A stretch of DNA of 39,475 bases. Source: Terrimicrobiaceae bacterium (GTDB lineage: Bacteria; Verrucomicrobiota; Verrucomicrobiia; Chthoniobacterales; Terrimicrobiaceae). Location: positions 1-39,475 of the forward strand of contig JAJTZA010000057.1 of the NCBI GenBank assembly GCA_021463905.1, given 5' to 3'. The notes below the pieces were generated by a model. It searched no databases. It had not been told where the DNA came from and worked only from the letters and a program-made list of their open reading frames with translations. Both the position numbers and the translations under genes were made by a program. This document shows positions 8,679-16,303 of this stretch, one piece after another (the stretch's first letter is position 1; every line of letters starts with the position of its first letter).

Positions 8679-10082
8679 ATGCCCATACTGCGCAACACCC
8701 TGGTCGCTTCGTTGACAATCACCCTCTGCACCGGGTGTGCGAATCTCCTCAACCCTCTTGGAAAATTTGATCCTGCTCCGAAGGCGGGTGCCCCTCCGAA
8801 GGCACGGCTCTCCGAGAAATTCGCGTGGGGCATTTCCACTTCGAGTTATCAATACGAGGATCCGGCCACCCTCCCCGGCCAGCGCGGATTTTTTTCCACG
8901 GATTGGGATGTGCTGGTCTCACAAAAAAAGGCGCCGCCCCGTGGAAATGCTCTCTACAGTTGGACGCGTTTCGATAAAGATCTCGATGCGCTTAAAAAAA
9001 TTCGTCCCACCCATTACCGGCTGAGCATCGAGTGGGCGCGTGTCGAGCCACAGCCGGGCATCTACAACGAGCAAGCCATCCAGGGCTACGTGAAAATGGC
9101 GCGGCAGCTCAAGGCTCTCGGCATCGAGCCGGTCATTTGCCTGTGGCACTTCACTTTTCCTGGATGGTTGTATGATCATAAACACCCGGGGAACTCCAAC
9201 TGGCTCCACCCGCTCGTGCGCGAGCGCTGGAATGCCTACGTGAGCAGGATGGTGAAGGCGCTCGCTCCCTACGTCACCTATTACGCCCCGCAAAACGAGC
9301 CGAATGGACAGATCACCACCGCCTACCTCGTCGCGCAATGGCCGCCCGCGATGACCCTTGCCACCGGCCACTACTGGCGGGCCATCGAGGCCAGCACCGG
9401 GATGTTTCGCGATTGCGCGGCCATCGTGAAAAAAATCAAACCCTCCGCGAAAATCCTCAGCGTCGAAGCCCTCCCCTGGTGGCAGCGCGCACCGCTGGAC
9501 CCGGGCGGCCTGATCTACAACACCATGATTCACGGCAACACCGATCACTTGGATCGCGTCTATGATGTCTGCGACATCCTCGGCGTGAATTATTATTACT
9601 CGCAGCGCACCGGCCCGGTCTCGCTCCTGGCCGGGCCATCCCGACGCGGGAAAAAGTTCACCATGATGGGCTGGGACATCAACCCCGACGGACTCTACAA
9701 GGAGGTCGTCCGCGTGGCCAAGCGCTATGGCAAGCCGATCATGATCACCGAGAATGGCATCGCCACGCAGAATGATGCCAAGCGCGAATGGTACATGCAA
9801 AACCATCTGGCCGCACTCGGGCGCACCATCCGGGAGGGCTATGACGTACGCGGCTATTTTGCGTGGTCGCTGGCCGACAACTACGAATGGCACTGGGGCT
9901 TCCAAGCCACTTTTGGACTCTCGCACATGGACCCCTCCACCAAAGAACGCCTCCTCAAACCCTCCGCCAAAAAATTCGCACAGATCATTCGTTCACACCC
10001 CACAGTCGGCTCGGTCACCAGTCTGCGCCCACAAACCTCCTTCCCCACCCTCACCAAAACCAACGCAAAACCCCGCAAGTAA
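8679..10082 (+). CDS. Glycoside hydrolase family 1 (beta-glucosidase-like) lipoprotein
   Basis: This GH1-type retaining beta-glycosidase (467 aa from the ATG at 8679) appears to be exported. The N-terminus has a short basic region, a hydrophobic stretch and Cys-Thr-Gly-Cys with the candidate lipid-anchored Cys at residue 20; the residue at -3 is not a canonical lipobox residue. The domain begins Phe-Ala-Trp-Gly-Ile-Ser-Thr-Ser-Ser-Tyr-Gln-Tyr-Glu. The acid/base Asn-Glu-Pro lies near residue 207, and the nucleophile motif Ile-Thr-Glu-Asn-Gly near 356. The Trp-Ser-Leu-Ala-Asp-Asn-Tyr-Glu-Trp close to the end is also typical. An in-frame TTG at 8652 is an alternative start. It probably hydrolyses plant-derived or host beta-glycosides; the substrate cannot be assigned. 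No sugar transporter is adjacent. Confidence 0.88.
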   Translation: MPILRNTLVASLTITLCTGCANLLNPLGKFDPAPKAGAPPKARLSEKFAWGISTSSYQYEDPATLPGQRGFFSTDWDVLVSQKKAPPRGNALYSWTRFDKDLDALKKIRPTHYRLSIEWARVEPQPGIYNEQAIQGYVKMARQLKALGIEPVICLWHFTFPGWLYDHKHPGNSNWLHPLVRERWNAYVSRMVKALAPYVTYYAPQNEPNGQITTAYLVAQWPPAMTLATGHYWRAIEASTGMFRDCAAIVKKIKPSAKILSVEALPWWQRAPLDPGGLIYNTMIHGNTDHLDRVYDVCDILGVNYYYSQRTGPVSLLAGPSRRGKKFTMMGWDINPDGLYKEVVRVAKRYGKPIMITENGIATQNDAKREWYMQNHLAALGRTIREGYDVRGYFAWSLADNYEWHWGFQATFGLSHMDPSTKERLLKPSAKKFAQIIRSHPTVGSVTSLRPQTSFPTLTKTNAKPRK

Positions 10083-10201
10083 CGGTTTCCTCAATCGCCG
10101 ATTTTTTTTCTGAAGTCGCTGGGTCGCACCTCAAGCGCAAGGCCGCTGTTGTGTGGTTACCGGCGGGCGCGACGTGGTTCCCGGTGCCAGCGGGCATGGT
10201 G

Positions 10202-10660
10202 CTATACCCCAAAGGGATTGATTGGCGTGACGCCTTCAATCCCCGCGAAATCTTTCACGTTTTCGGTGAGAATGAACGGGATATGTTCCCGGATCATCAG
10301 AGCTGCGAGCTGGCGGTCAAAATAGGCCTGCCGAGCCACTCTTTCCGTCACGCACAGATCCAGCGCGAGTTGCACCGTTTCCAACGTCAACGGTAGCACC
10401 GTCAGCCCCCGTAAACGGGCGATTGAACGAATCTTCTCACGCGCCAGTTCCGGACTGTCGGAGGGCTGGTTTTTTGGACCCGTGAGGTTGGGATACATTT
10501 CAGCCAAATTCTGTACCGAAATAAAAAGTTCCACGTCCGGGCGGTTTCGCTGGGCCAGCATCTCCCGCGCCTTGGCATGACGTGGGTCGCCAACCAACGT
10601 GGCATAAATGAGCACGTTGGTGTCCAATAGGATGCGCCCAATTAGCTCCTCAACGCGCAT
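10202..10660 (-). CDS. vapC: PIN-domain ribonuclease toxin (VapC family)
   Basis: This PIN-domain protein (152 aa) starts Arg-Ile-Leu-Leu-Asp-Thr-Asn-Val-Leu, giving the first catalytic Asp. It has a conserved Glu in Gln-Asn-Leu-Ala-Glu-Met. The C-terminal acidic site lies in Tyr-Phe-Asp-Arg-Gln-Leu-Ala-Ala and Leu-Thr-Glu-Asn-Val-Lys-Asp-Phe. VapC toxins cleave tRNA or rRNA and are held inactive by VapB. The start at 10660 overlaps the antitoxin gene by 11 nt. The longer upstream frame (to 10759) would read antisense-free but out of frame through the antitoxin and is not needed. The pair is probably a chromosomal type II toxin-antitoxin module. Confidence 0.88.
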   Translation of the reverse strand: MRVEELIGRILLDTNVLIYATLVGDPRHAKAREMLAQRNRPDVELFISVQNLAEMYPNLTGPKNQPSDSPELAREKIRSIARLRGLTVLPLTLETVQLALDLCVTERVARQAYFDRQLAALMIREHIPFILTENVKDFAGIEGVTPINPFGV

Positions 10661-10859
10661 AGGTCTCATCCCGCGTGAACTTTCCCTCGAAACGACCCCC
10701 GGAGGTGACAATCTCATCGTCCTCCCCTCCTTTATCTCGCAAAAAATGCTCCAGTGCAATTTCGATTATCTGACTCCGCGAGCGGCGTTCTTCCCGTCCG
10801 AAACGCTTCAACTGCTCCAAAATCCGATGGTCAATCGTAGCACTAATATGGGACTTCAT
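10650..10859 (-). CDS. vapB: Ribbon-helix-helix antitoxin (VapB-like)
   Basis: This is a 69-aa protein. Residues 5-40 form a ribbon-helix-helix DNA-binding domain: a beta strand Ile-Ser-Ala-Thr-Ile-Asp, then two helices with Arg-Ser-Arg-Ser-Gln-Ile-Ile-Glu. The acidic/Gly-rich C-terminus would wrap the toxin. It is encoded immediately upstream of the PIN toxin with an 11-nt overlap. There is no Shine-Dalgarno sequence, and the promoter abuts the ATG. A small perfect inverted repeat overlapping the -10 is a good candidate operator for autoregulation, as is usual for RHH antitoxins. Confidence 0.85.
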   Translation of the reverse strand: MKSHISATIDHRILEQLKRFGREERRSRSQIIEIALEHFLRDKGGEDDEIVTSGGRFEGKFTRDETYAR

Positions 10860-10862
10860 AAT

Positions 10863-10893
10863 ACTATCATGCTATAGTCGCGAAAAATGTCAA
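10863..10893 (-). promoter_or_regulatory. vapBC promoter with overlapping operator-like inverted repeat
   Basis: On the minus strand a consensus -35 TTGACA (10888-10893), a 16-nt spacer and a -10-like CATGAT (10866-10871) end 6 nt before the vapB ATG. A perfect inverted repeat, ACTAT - 6 nt - ATAGT at 10863-10878, covers the -10. This is the expected place for repression by the VapB-VapC complex. The predicted mRNA is leaderless. Confidence 0.55.
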
Positions 10894-11056
10894 GCCCAAG
10901 GTGACTTGAATTGACTCAAATGACGTCCACCCTGTGATGCGGACAAGGTCGTCGTGCATAGGGTGGAATTTCCGGCTTCATCAGGGGTGAATTTTTGCGC
11001 GAATCGCGATCGTGCGTGGATTGGGATTTGGGTGTGGCCCGAGTCTGCTTTGCGGA

Positions 11057-11100
11057 TTTTTCAAGCCGCTGCTTGAAAAAAACCCTGCGGCTGCTAGAGT
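11057..11100 (+). promoter_or_regulatory. trxA promoter and 10-bp inverted repeat
   Basis: A perfect inverted repeat with 10-bp arms (11057-11066 and 11071-11080) and a 4-nt centre overlaps the -35 TTGAAA (11073-11078). A 16-nt spacer leads to TAGAGT (11095-11100), which ends 9 nt before the trxA ATG. The hairpin is followed by A residues, not T, in the plus direction. It therefore does not look like a terminator and is more likely an operator or DNA-structure element. Confidence 0.5.
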
Positions 11101-11109
11101 GCTCGCGTT

Positions 11110-11439
11110 ATGGCAAACACGCATCTTACTGAATTGGACGACTCGAATTTTGACGCCTTCATTGCTCAAGCCTCCGGACCGACGCTGGTGGATTTTTGGG
11201 CTCCGTGGTGCGGGCCGTGTCAGATGATCGGCCCGGTCGTGGAGGAAATCGCCACAGAGAACGCAGGGAAATTTAGCGTGGCCAAGGTGAACGTGGATAA
11301 TTCGCCCGCCGTGTCCAGTCGCTTTGGCATCCGCAGCATCCCCTCGCTCCTCTTCTTCAAAGGTGGCGAAAGGAAGGATCAAGCCATTGGCGTCATCGGA
11401 AAATCCGAAATCCTCCGTCGCTTGGAAGCCCTGATCTGA
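11110..11439 (+). CDS. trxA: Thioredoxin
   Basis: This thioredoxin (109 aa) is the cytoplasmic protein-disulfide reductant. The active site Trp-Cys-Gly-Pro-Cys follows Val-Asp-Phe-Trp-Ala-Pro. The cis-proline Ile-Pro-Ser-Leu-Leu-Phe-Phe-Lys-Gly-Gly is also present. The length is standard. The gene stands alone, with its own promoter overlapping a strong inverted repeat and no ribosome-binding site before the ATG. Confidence 0.97.
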   Translation: MANTHLTELDDSNFDAFIAQASGPTLVDFWAPWCGPCQMIGPVVEEIATENAGKFSVAKVNVDNSPAVSSRFGIRSIPSLLFFKGGERKDQAIGVIGKSEILRRLEALI

Positions 11440-11571
11440 GCCACCCCTTCTCCCACTCGGCTCCCACTCGTTCGGAGGTTCGAGAGATTCGGCGGCAGCA
11501 AAGGAGCGAGATAAGGCCAAGCATGGGTTTTCCTGCCTCTTTGTAGCCGAACGACCACTCACTGAAATGCC

Positions 11572-11591
11572 GTCGAGCTCCGACATTTTTT
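11572..11591 (+). terminator. Weak terminator-like hairpin downstream of trxA
   Basis: A 4-bp stem (GTCG/CGAC) with a 5-nt loop is followed by A and six T residues, about 130 nt beyond the trxA stop. The short stem makes it a weak candidate. The rest of the 255-nt gap 11440-11694 shows no other structure I can support. Confidence 0.25.
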
Positions 11592-11694
11592 CTTGTCGTC
11601 GTTCGGCAACATGAGAGCGTGCTCTTGTGATGAAAGCGAAGGCACCGCTTTTCCGGATTTGAAACTTTTTCCTCAAACAGGTGTTTTATTATTT

Positions 11695-12012
11695 ATGAAT
11701 AACGATTGGGGTTCGGAGGATCAAGCGCTTTGGGAATTGTTGGAGCGAGTCGAGCGTCCGACGGCCAGTCCGTATTTTTCCCGTCGTGTCATGCGGGAGG
11801 TTCGGAGTGAAGCATCCGCAACGCACACGGGTTGGCTGCGCTGGTTGATGCCTGCGGCAGCAGCGGCTTCCCTGGCGCTGCTCTTTGTGACCGCCACCAG
11901 GCCCTCGACTCTCGAGATGGACGAAGCCTTTGCTGTGGCGGCCGGCTTCGAAACCCTGTTGGCCACCAGCTCCGGGTGGGCGTGGCCGGGCGTGGTTCCC
12001 TCAGCTCCGTAA
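11695..12012 (+). CDS. Small single-pass membrane protein, anti-sigma-like
   Basis: This 105-aa protein is not assignable to a named family. An acidic/amphipathic N-terminus contains Pro-Thr-Ala-Ser-Pro-Tyr-Phe-Ser-Arg-Arg-Val-Met-Arg-Glu-Val-Arg. A transmembrane segment follows at about residues 55-72, then a short outer tail. Small proteins of this shape are often encoded next to ECF sigma factors as anti-sigma-like partners, but no sigma factor gene is adjacent here, so that reading is tentative. The ATG at 11695 is preferred over the longer frame at 11593 because it follows an A/T-rich stretch and starts a plausible protein. xylA follows 74 nt downstream with its own promoter. Confidence 0.6.
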   Translation: MNNDWGSEDQALWELLERVERPTASPYFSRRVMREVRSEASATHTGWLRWLMPAAAAASLALLFVTATRPSTLEMDEAFAVAAGFETLLATSSGWAWPGVVPSAP

Positions 12013-12050
12013 GGGTTGTGTCCGAAGCCCGCGCGCCCGCCGACTCCTGC

Positions 12051-12079
12051 TTGCCGTAAAAAAGCAGAGTGTGTAATCT
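12051..12079 (+). promoter_or_regulatory. xylA promoter (predicted leaderless)
   Basis: TTGCCG at 12051-12056, a 17-nt spacer and TAATCT at 12074-12079 end 7 nt before the ATG at 12087. There is no Shine-Dalgarno sequence. The alternative GTG at 12069 lies upstream of the -10 and is excluded if this promoter is used. Confidence 0.5.
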
Positions 12080-12086
12080 TGTGAGC

Positions 12087-13403
12087 ATGTCTGACTTCTT
12101 TCCTGTTTCCGGCATTGCATACGAAGGTCCGAAATCTGATAATCCCCTCGCATTCAAATTTTATGATGCGGATGCGCTCGTCGAGGGGAAGCCCATGAGC
12201 GGGCACCTGCGCTTTGCGGCCGCTTATTGGCACTGCATGCGCAACCCGCTTTCCGACCCGTTTGGAGAGGGAACCGCATTGATGCCGTGGGACGACGGGT
12301 CGGACACTCTCGATAACGCCCTGCGGCGTGTGGAGGCCTTCTTCGAGTTTCTGGAGAAATGCAGGATTCCCTTTTACTGTTTTCACGACCGGGACATTTC
12401 CCCGGAACGGGGTACCATCGCGGAAACGGAGAAAGATTTGGACAAGGTGGTTGAGCGGCTGGGCATTCTCCAGGGCGAGACGGGCAGGAAGCTCTTGTGG
12501 GGGACGGCCAATTTGTTCACCCATCGGCGCTATGCGCAGGGTGCGGCGACATCGCCTGAGCTGGGGGCCTTTCTGCAAGCTGCGGCACAGGTAAAAAAAG
12601 CTCTCGAGGTCACCCACGCGCTTGGTGGAGAGGGTTACACCTTTTGGGGAGGGCGCGAGGGCTACGCGACGCTCCTGAATACCGATCAAAAACGCGAACG
12701 TGAACAGCTTGCCGCCTTTCTTCACCTCGCGGTGGATCACAAAAAAACCATCGGCTTCAAGGGACAATTCTATATCGAGCCAAAACCGCAGGAGCCTACC
12801 ACCCACCAATACGATTCCGACGCGGAGGCCTGTCTCAATTTTTTGCGTGAGTTTCATCTGCTCGAACACTTCAAACTCAATCTGGAAACCAATCATGCGA
12901 CACTGGCCGGGCATACCATGCGGCACGAGATGCGGACGGCCCGCGAAGCCGGTGCACTCGGGTCGGTGGATGCCAACCAGGGCACGGCGCACTGCGGTTG
13001 GGACACCGACGAGTTTCCCACCGACGTGGCCCTGACCACCCAGATCATGCTGGAATTGCTGGCCATGGGAGGCTTCACCACCGGGGGATTGAATTTTGAC
13101 GCCAAGCGTCGCCGGGATTCCTTTGATCCAATGGATTTGTTTCATAGCCATATCGCCGGGATGGACGCCTTTGCACGCGGCCTGCAAGTGGCCGCTGCGC
13201 TGCGGGCGGATGGACGCATCGCCAGATTTGTCGAGGCCCGCTACTCCAGTTGGGAAAGCGATCTGGGACGCAAAATCATGGCAAGCGCCGCCACGCTTTC
13301 CGAGCTGCACTCCGAAGCGCAAACCCACCCGATGCCTGAGCTGAAACCCGGACGTCAGGAAGTCCTCGAGGGCATCGTCAATCAGGCACTGGCCACCGCC
13401 TGA
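12087..13403 (+). CDS. xylA: Xylose isomerase (class II)
   Basis: XylA (438 aa) interconverts D-xylose and D-xylulose, and often glucose and fructose. The sequence contains the catalytic His region Cys-Phe-His-Asp-Arg-Asp. It also has the metal-binding Gly-Gln-Phe-Tyr-Ile-Glu-Pro-Lys-Pro, the His-Thr-Met-Arg-His-Glu region, and Leu-Asn-Phe-Asp-Ala-Lys-Arg-Arg. Length and N-terminal extension match class II enzymes. No xylulokinase or xylose transporter is adjacent, which suggests the pathway is dispersed. The stop at 13403 lies 11 nt before the candidate start of the radical SAM gene. Confidence 0.95.
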   Translation: MSDFFPVSGIAYEGPKSDNPLAFKFYDADALVEGKPMSGHLRFAAAYWHCMRNPLSDPFGEGTALMPWDDGSDTLDNALRRVEAFFEFLEKCRIPFYCFHDRDISPERGTIAETEKDLDKVVERLGILQGETGRKLLWGTANLFTHRRYAQGAATSPELGAFLQAAAQVKKALEVTHALGGEGYTFWGGREGYATLLNTDQKREREQLAAFLHLAVDHKKTIGFKGQFYIEPKPQEPTTHQYDSDAEACLNFLREFHLLEHFKLNLETNHATLAGHTMRHEMRTAREAGALGSVDANQGTAHCGWDTDEFPTDVALTTQIMLELLAMGGFTTGGLNFDAKRRRDSFDPMDLFHSHIAGMDAFARGLQVAAALRADGRIARFVEARYSSWESDLGRKIMASAATLSELHSEAQTHPMPELKPGRQEVLEGIVNQALATA

Positions 13404-13414
13404 GCATTGACGCC

Positions 13415-14692
13415 TTGGCCGGGAAATTGACCGTGTCCGCCCGAGGGTTTCATGTCATGGCCAAGCCGATTGGCCCGCTCTGCAATTTGGATTGCCAGTA
13501 TTGCTTCTACCTTGAGAAAGCCGCGCTCTTCCCGGCGAACGAGCGATTTCGGATGAGCGATGACGTCCTCGAGGAATACATCCGACAATACATTTTGGAG
13601 CAGGACGTTCCTGAGATTTCCTTTGCGTGGCAGGGTGGCGAACCCACGCTCCTCGGGGTGGATTATTTTCGCCGCGTGGTCGAGCTGCAAAACCGGCATC
13701 GCGGAGGCAAAAGGATTTTGAACGCCTTTCAGACCAATGGCACGCTGCTGGATGATGCCTGGTGCGCTTTTTTTGCGGAAAACCGCTTCCTGGTCGGATT
13801 GAGCCTGGATGGGCCACCCAAACTCCACGATGCGCTGCGCGTCAACAAACGCGGGGGTGGCACCTACCAACACGTCATTCGCGGATTGCGCCTGCTCCAA
13901 AAACACCGCGTCGAATTCAACACCCTCACCGTCGTCAACCGTATCAATGCGGCCAAACCTCTTGATCTGTATCGCTTTCTCCGGGAAACCGGGTCGGGGT
14001 ATTTGCAATTCATCCCCGTGGTCGAACGTCTGCCGGACGCCGAAGCCCGCGCCCTGGGCCTCGACCTGGCCGTCCCGCCGCGCGTGGACGAGGAAGGAGC
14101 CGTCCGGCTCCCCGTCACCGAATGGAGCGTCGAGCCACGTCAATACGGAAACTTCCTTTGCACGATTTTTGATGAGTGGGTTCAGCACGATGTGGGAAAA
14201 ACCTTCGTGCAGCTTTTTGATGTGACCCTGGGCAATTGGATGGGCCTGGGCAGCTCGCTGTGCTATTTCAGCGAAACCTGCGGAACGGCACTGGCCATCG
14301 AACACAATGGTGATGTGTTTTCCTGCGACCATTATGTGTACCCCCACTTCCACCTCGGCAATGTCCTCAATTCCTCCCTCGGCGGCATGGTCGCCTCCGA
14401 ATTTCAACAACAGTTCGGCAACGCCAAAAGGGATTCCCTCCCCGCCTACTGCCGCGCCTGCGATGTCCGCCACCTCTGCCACGGGGAATGTCCCAAACGC
14501 CGCTTCCTGCGCACCCCGGATGGCGAACCCGGCCTCAACTACCTCTGCTCCGCCTACAAAAGGTTTTTCCATCATTCCGCGCCGGCCATGCGTCACATGG
14601 CCGCGCTGCTTCGGGCGGGGCGTCCGGCCAGCGAGGTCATGGCGGGAACCTCCCACAGGCCGGATTCTGTCAGAATGGCTTGCACCCGCTGA
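13415..14692 (+). CDS. Radical SAM enzyme, anaerobic sulfatase-maturating (anSME/AslB-like) with SPASM domain
   Basis: This 425-aa protein has the radical SAM cluster motif Cys-Asn-Leu-Asp-Cys-Gln-Tyr-Cys at residues 23-30. It follows the anSME-typical Phe-His-Val-Met-Ala-Lys-Pro-Ile-Gly-Pro. The SPASM cysteines for two auxiliary Fe-S clusters lie in Cys-Gly-Thr ... Ser-Cys-Asp-His (about 285-305), Cys-x-x-Cys-x-x-x-x-x-Cys-x-x-x-Cys (about 348-362) and a late Cys in Tyr-Leu-Cys-Ser. The family oxidises a Cys or Ser of sulfatases to formylglycine; no sulfatase is in the window. The TTG at 13415 is uncertain. GTG 13433 is another candidate, and ATG 13457 would cut the conserved Phe-His-Val. 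The 3' end overlaps the cyclo-ligase gene tail to tail by 100 nt. Confidence 0.87.
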   Translation: MAGKLTVSARGFHVMAKPIGPLCNLDCQYCFYLEKAALFPANERFRMSDDVLEEYIRQYILEQDVPEISFAWQGGEPTLLGVDYFRRVVELQNRHRGGKRILNAFQTNGTLLDDAWCAFFAENRFLVGLSLDGPPKLHDALRVNKRGGGTYQHVIRGLRLLQKHRVEFNTLTVVNRINAAKPLDLYRFLRETGSGYLQFIPVVERLPDAEARALGLDLAVPPRVDEEGAVRLPVTEWSVEPRQYGNFLCTIFDEWVQHDVGKTFVQLFDVTLGNWMGLGSSLCYFSETCGTALAIEHNGDVFSCDHYVYPHFHLGNVLNSSLGGMVASEFQQQFGNAKRDSLPAYCRACDVRHLCHGECPKRRFLRTPDGEPGLNYLCSAYKRFFHHSAPAMRHMAALLRAGRPASEVMAGTSHRPDSVRMACTR

Positions 14693-15213
14693 TCGTGGGG
14701 AGCGGTGGGAACGAGGGGGACGCGCTGGGAATCAAAGCAAATGCCGAGGCGAAAGCCGGGGAGTCTCCCGAGTGCGGCGTCGTAAAACCCCTTCCCTCGT
14801 CCGAGACGCCCGCCCTGGGCATCGAAGGCCAACCCGGGAACGAAAATGAGATCGGGAGGGGGTGCCACTTCCGCGTCGTCCGGCGGCTCGCACAGCCCCC
14901 AACGGCGAGGCTCCAATTCCGCAAATGAGCGAACCCGCAAAAACTCCAGGGTGGATAATGGCCCACCCAAGGCCGGGATCACCCTCATTCGCGGAAACCC
15001 CCAGATTTTGTCGGCGGGCAGCTCACCACCACTCCAATCCGGCTCGGAAGCCAACGGCGAGAATCCGTAGACCACACGTGCGCGGGCATAGGCCGGTGTC
15101 TGAAACAGATGAGTGCGCAACCGCTTCGAGCGATCCCGATTTTCTCCGACATTCCCTCCTGCGAGCCGGGTGCGCATGAGCGAGCGGAGGATTTGCTTTT
15201 CGTCGGCGATCAT
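14593..15213 (-). CDS. 5-formyltetrahydrofolate cyclo-ligase
   Basis: This enzyme (206 aa) converts 5-formyl-THF to 5,10-methenyl-THF with ATP. The family motif is clear: Asp-Leu-Ile-Phe-Val-Pro-Gly-Leu-Ala-Phe-Asp, then Arg-Leu-Gly-Arg-Gly-Lys-Gly-Phe-Tyr-Asp. The Lys/Arg-rich N-terminal helix with Leu-Arg-Ser-Leu-Met-Arg is also typical. The conserved part ends near Glu-Ser-Gly-Leu-Trp-Glu-Val. About 17 extra residues follow, encoded antisense to the C-terminus of the radical SAM gene (14593-14692). It is divergent from the MBL-fold gene, with 52 nt between starts. A weak -35/-10-like pair lies upstream, but its spacing to the ATG is too short to call. Confidence 0.92.
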   Translation of the reverse strand: MIADEKQILRSLMRTRLAGGNVGENRDRSKRLRTHLFQTPAYARARVVYGFSPLASEPDWSGGELPADKIWGFPRMRVIPALGGPLSTLEFLRVRSFAELEPRRWGLCEPPDDAEVAPPPDLIFVPGLAFDAQGGRLGRGKGFYDAALGRLPGFRLGICFDSQRVPLVPTAPHDQRVQAILTESGLWEVPAMTSLAGRPARSSAAM

Positions 15214-15265
15214 CGGAAGATAGCCAGTAGATGAGGCACGACAACGACTCCGTCAAGACCGGGCC

Positions 15266-16180
15266 ATGACGGAAGGATTTTTGAGGCGCAGGCCCAGGCC
15301 GGCCAACCGGGTCAAAATGGAATTCGGTCACGGATGGAGCGAGCGGAATTTTCTATCCGAGGTGTTGATCCCCTCGCTGTTCATTCGTCGGCGCGGGAGG
15401 CGGCGGCGGACGGTTTTCCCTCCGCTCGAGGCCGGACAGATTTGCATCACCTGGATCGGGCACGCCTCGTTCCTTATCCAAACCCCCGAACACAATATCC
15501 TGGTGGACCCGAACTGGGCCAATTGGCTGAAAATCGTCAAACGCATCCGGAAGCCCGGAGTGGACCTCCGCGACCTGCCTGCCATTGACCTCGTACTCGT
15601 CACCCACGCGCATTTTGACCACCTCGACAAAAAGACACTTCGCGCCGTCGCGGAAGATCAGCCCATTGCGGTGCCCGAGCATGTGGGCGGCCTCGTGCGG
15701 CGGCTCGGCTTCGAGCGCGTTCACGAGATGGCTTCCTGGGAAAGCTTTACGCATGGACACCTCAAGATCACCCTGACCCCCGCCCGTCACTGGGGAGCCC
15801 GCGTGCTGCACGACACCCACCGCGGATTTGGTGGCTTCCATATCGAATACGCCGGACGCTCGATCCTTCACTGTGGCGACACCGCTTACTTCGATGGATT
15901 TCGCGAAATCGGCGAGCGGATGAAGGTGGAAATCGCCTTGTTGCCCATTGGAGCGTACGACGCGCCCACCAAGCGCGACGTCCACATGAACCCCGAAGAG
16001 GCGCTTCGCGCCTTCATTGAACTCCGGGCGCAGACCATGATTCCCATGCACTTCGGAAGCTTCCGGCTCAGCTACGAGCCGCCCTTTGAGCCACCCCGCC
16101 GACTCCTCGAAAGCGCCGGGAAGCTTCACCTCCGCGACCGCATCCAAATCCTCAAGGAAGGCCAGCCCCGCGTGTTCTGA
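15266..16180 (+). CDS. MBL-fold metallohydrolase, NAPE-PLD/UlaG-like
   Basis: This metallo-beta-lactamase-fold hydrolase has 304 aa. It contains Trp-Ile-Gly-His-Ala-Ser-Phe-Leu-Ile near residue 64, the metal motif Thr-His-Ala-His-Phe-Asp-His-Leu-Asp near 112-120, and Pro-Ala-Arg-His-Trp and His-Cys-Gly-Asp-Thr further on. Pro-Met-His-Phe-Gly-Ser-Phe near the C-terminus matches the branch that includes N-acyl-phosphatidylethanolamine phospholipase D. A role in lipid head-group hydrolysis is therefore possible but not proven. The N-terminus is Arg-rich without a signal peptide, so it is probably cytoplasmic. Confidence 0.88.
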   Translation: MTEGFLRRRPRPANRVKMEFGHGWSERNFLSEVLIPSLFIRRRGRRRRTVFPPLEAGQICITWIGHASFLIQTPEHNILVDPNWANWLKIVKRIRKPGVDLRDLPAIDLVLVTHAHFDHLDKKTLRAVAEDQPIAVPEHVGGLVRRLGFERVHEMASWESFTHGHLKITLTPARHWGARVLHDTHRGFGGFHIEYAGRSILHCGDTAYFDGFREIGERMKVEIALLPIGAYDAPTKRDVHMNPEEALRAFIELRAQTMIPMHFGSFRLSYEPPFEPPRRLLESAGKLHLRDRIQILKEGQPRVF

Positions 16181-16267
16181 GGATGCGCTCCACAAACGGT
16201 CACCTGCATCCCCCCTCACCCGCTGGGGGCTGAAGGATGATCTGGAGCCGGTCACTCCGCACAGGGC

Positions 16268-16296
16268 TTGTCGGGCGGAGAATCTCCCGCTACGGT
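16268..16296 (+). promoter_or_regulatory. Promoter of the sigma-like membrane protein gene (predicted leaderless)
   Basis: TTGTCG at 16268-16273, a 17-nt spacer and TACGGT at 16291-16296 end 7 nt before the GTG at 16304. The -10 matches the consensus only at the two leading and the final positions. It supports GTG 16304 over the in-frame TTG 16268 and GTG 16295, which lie within the promoter. Confidence 0.4.
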
Positions 16297-16303
16297 GCCT
16301 GAC

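Noticed and set aside
10083-10201. Bidirectional terminator between the GH1 gene and vapC
   Set aside because: There is a run of eight T residues at about 10103-10110, but no stable stem precedes it on either strand.
11721-13328. 535-codon minus-strand open frame
   Set aside because: It is antisense to xylA and the small membrane protein gene; both sense products are recognisable or better supported.
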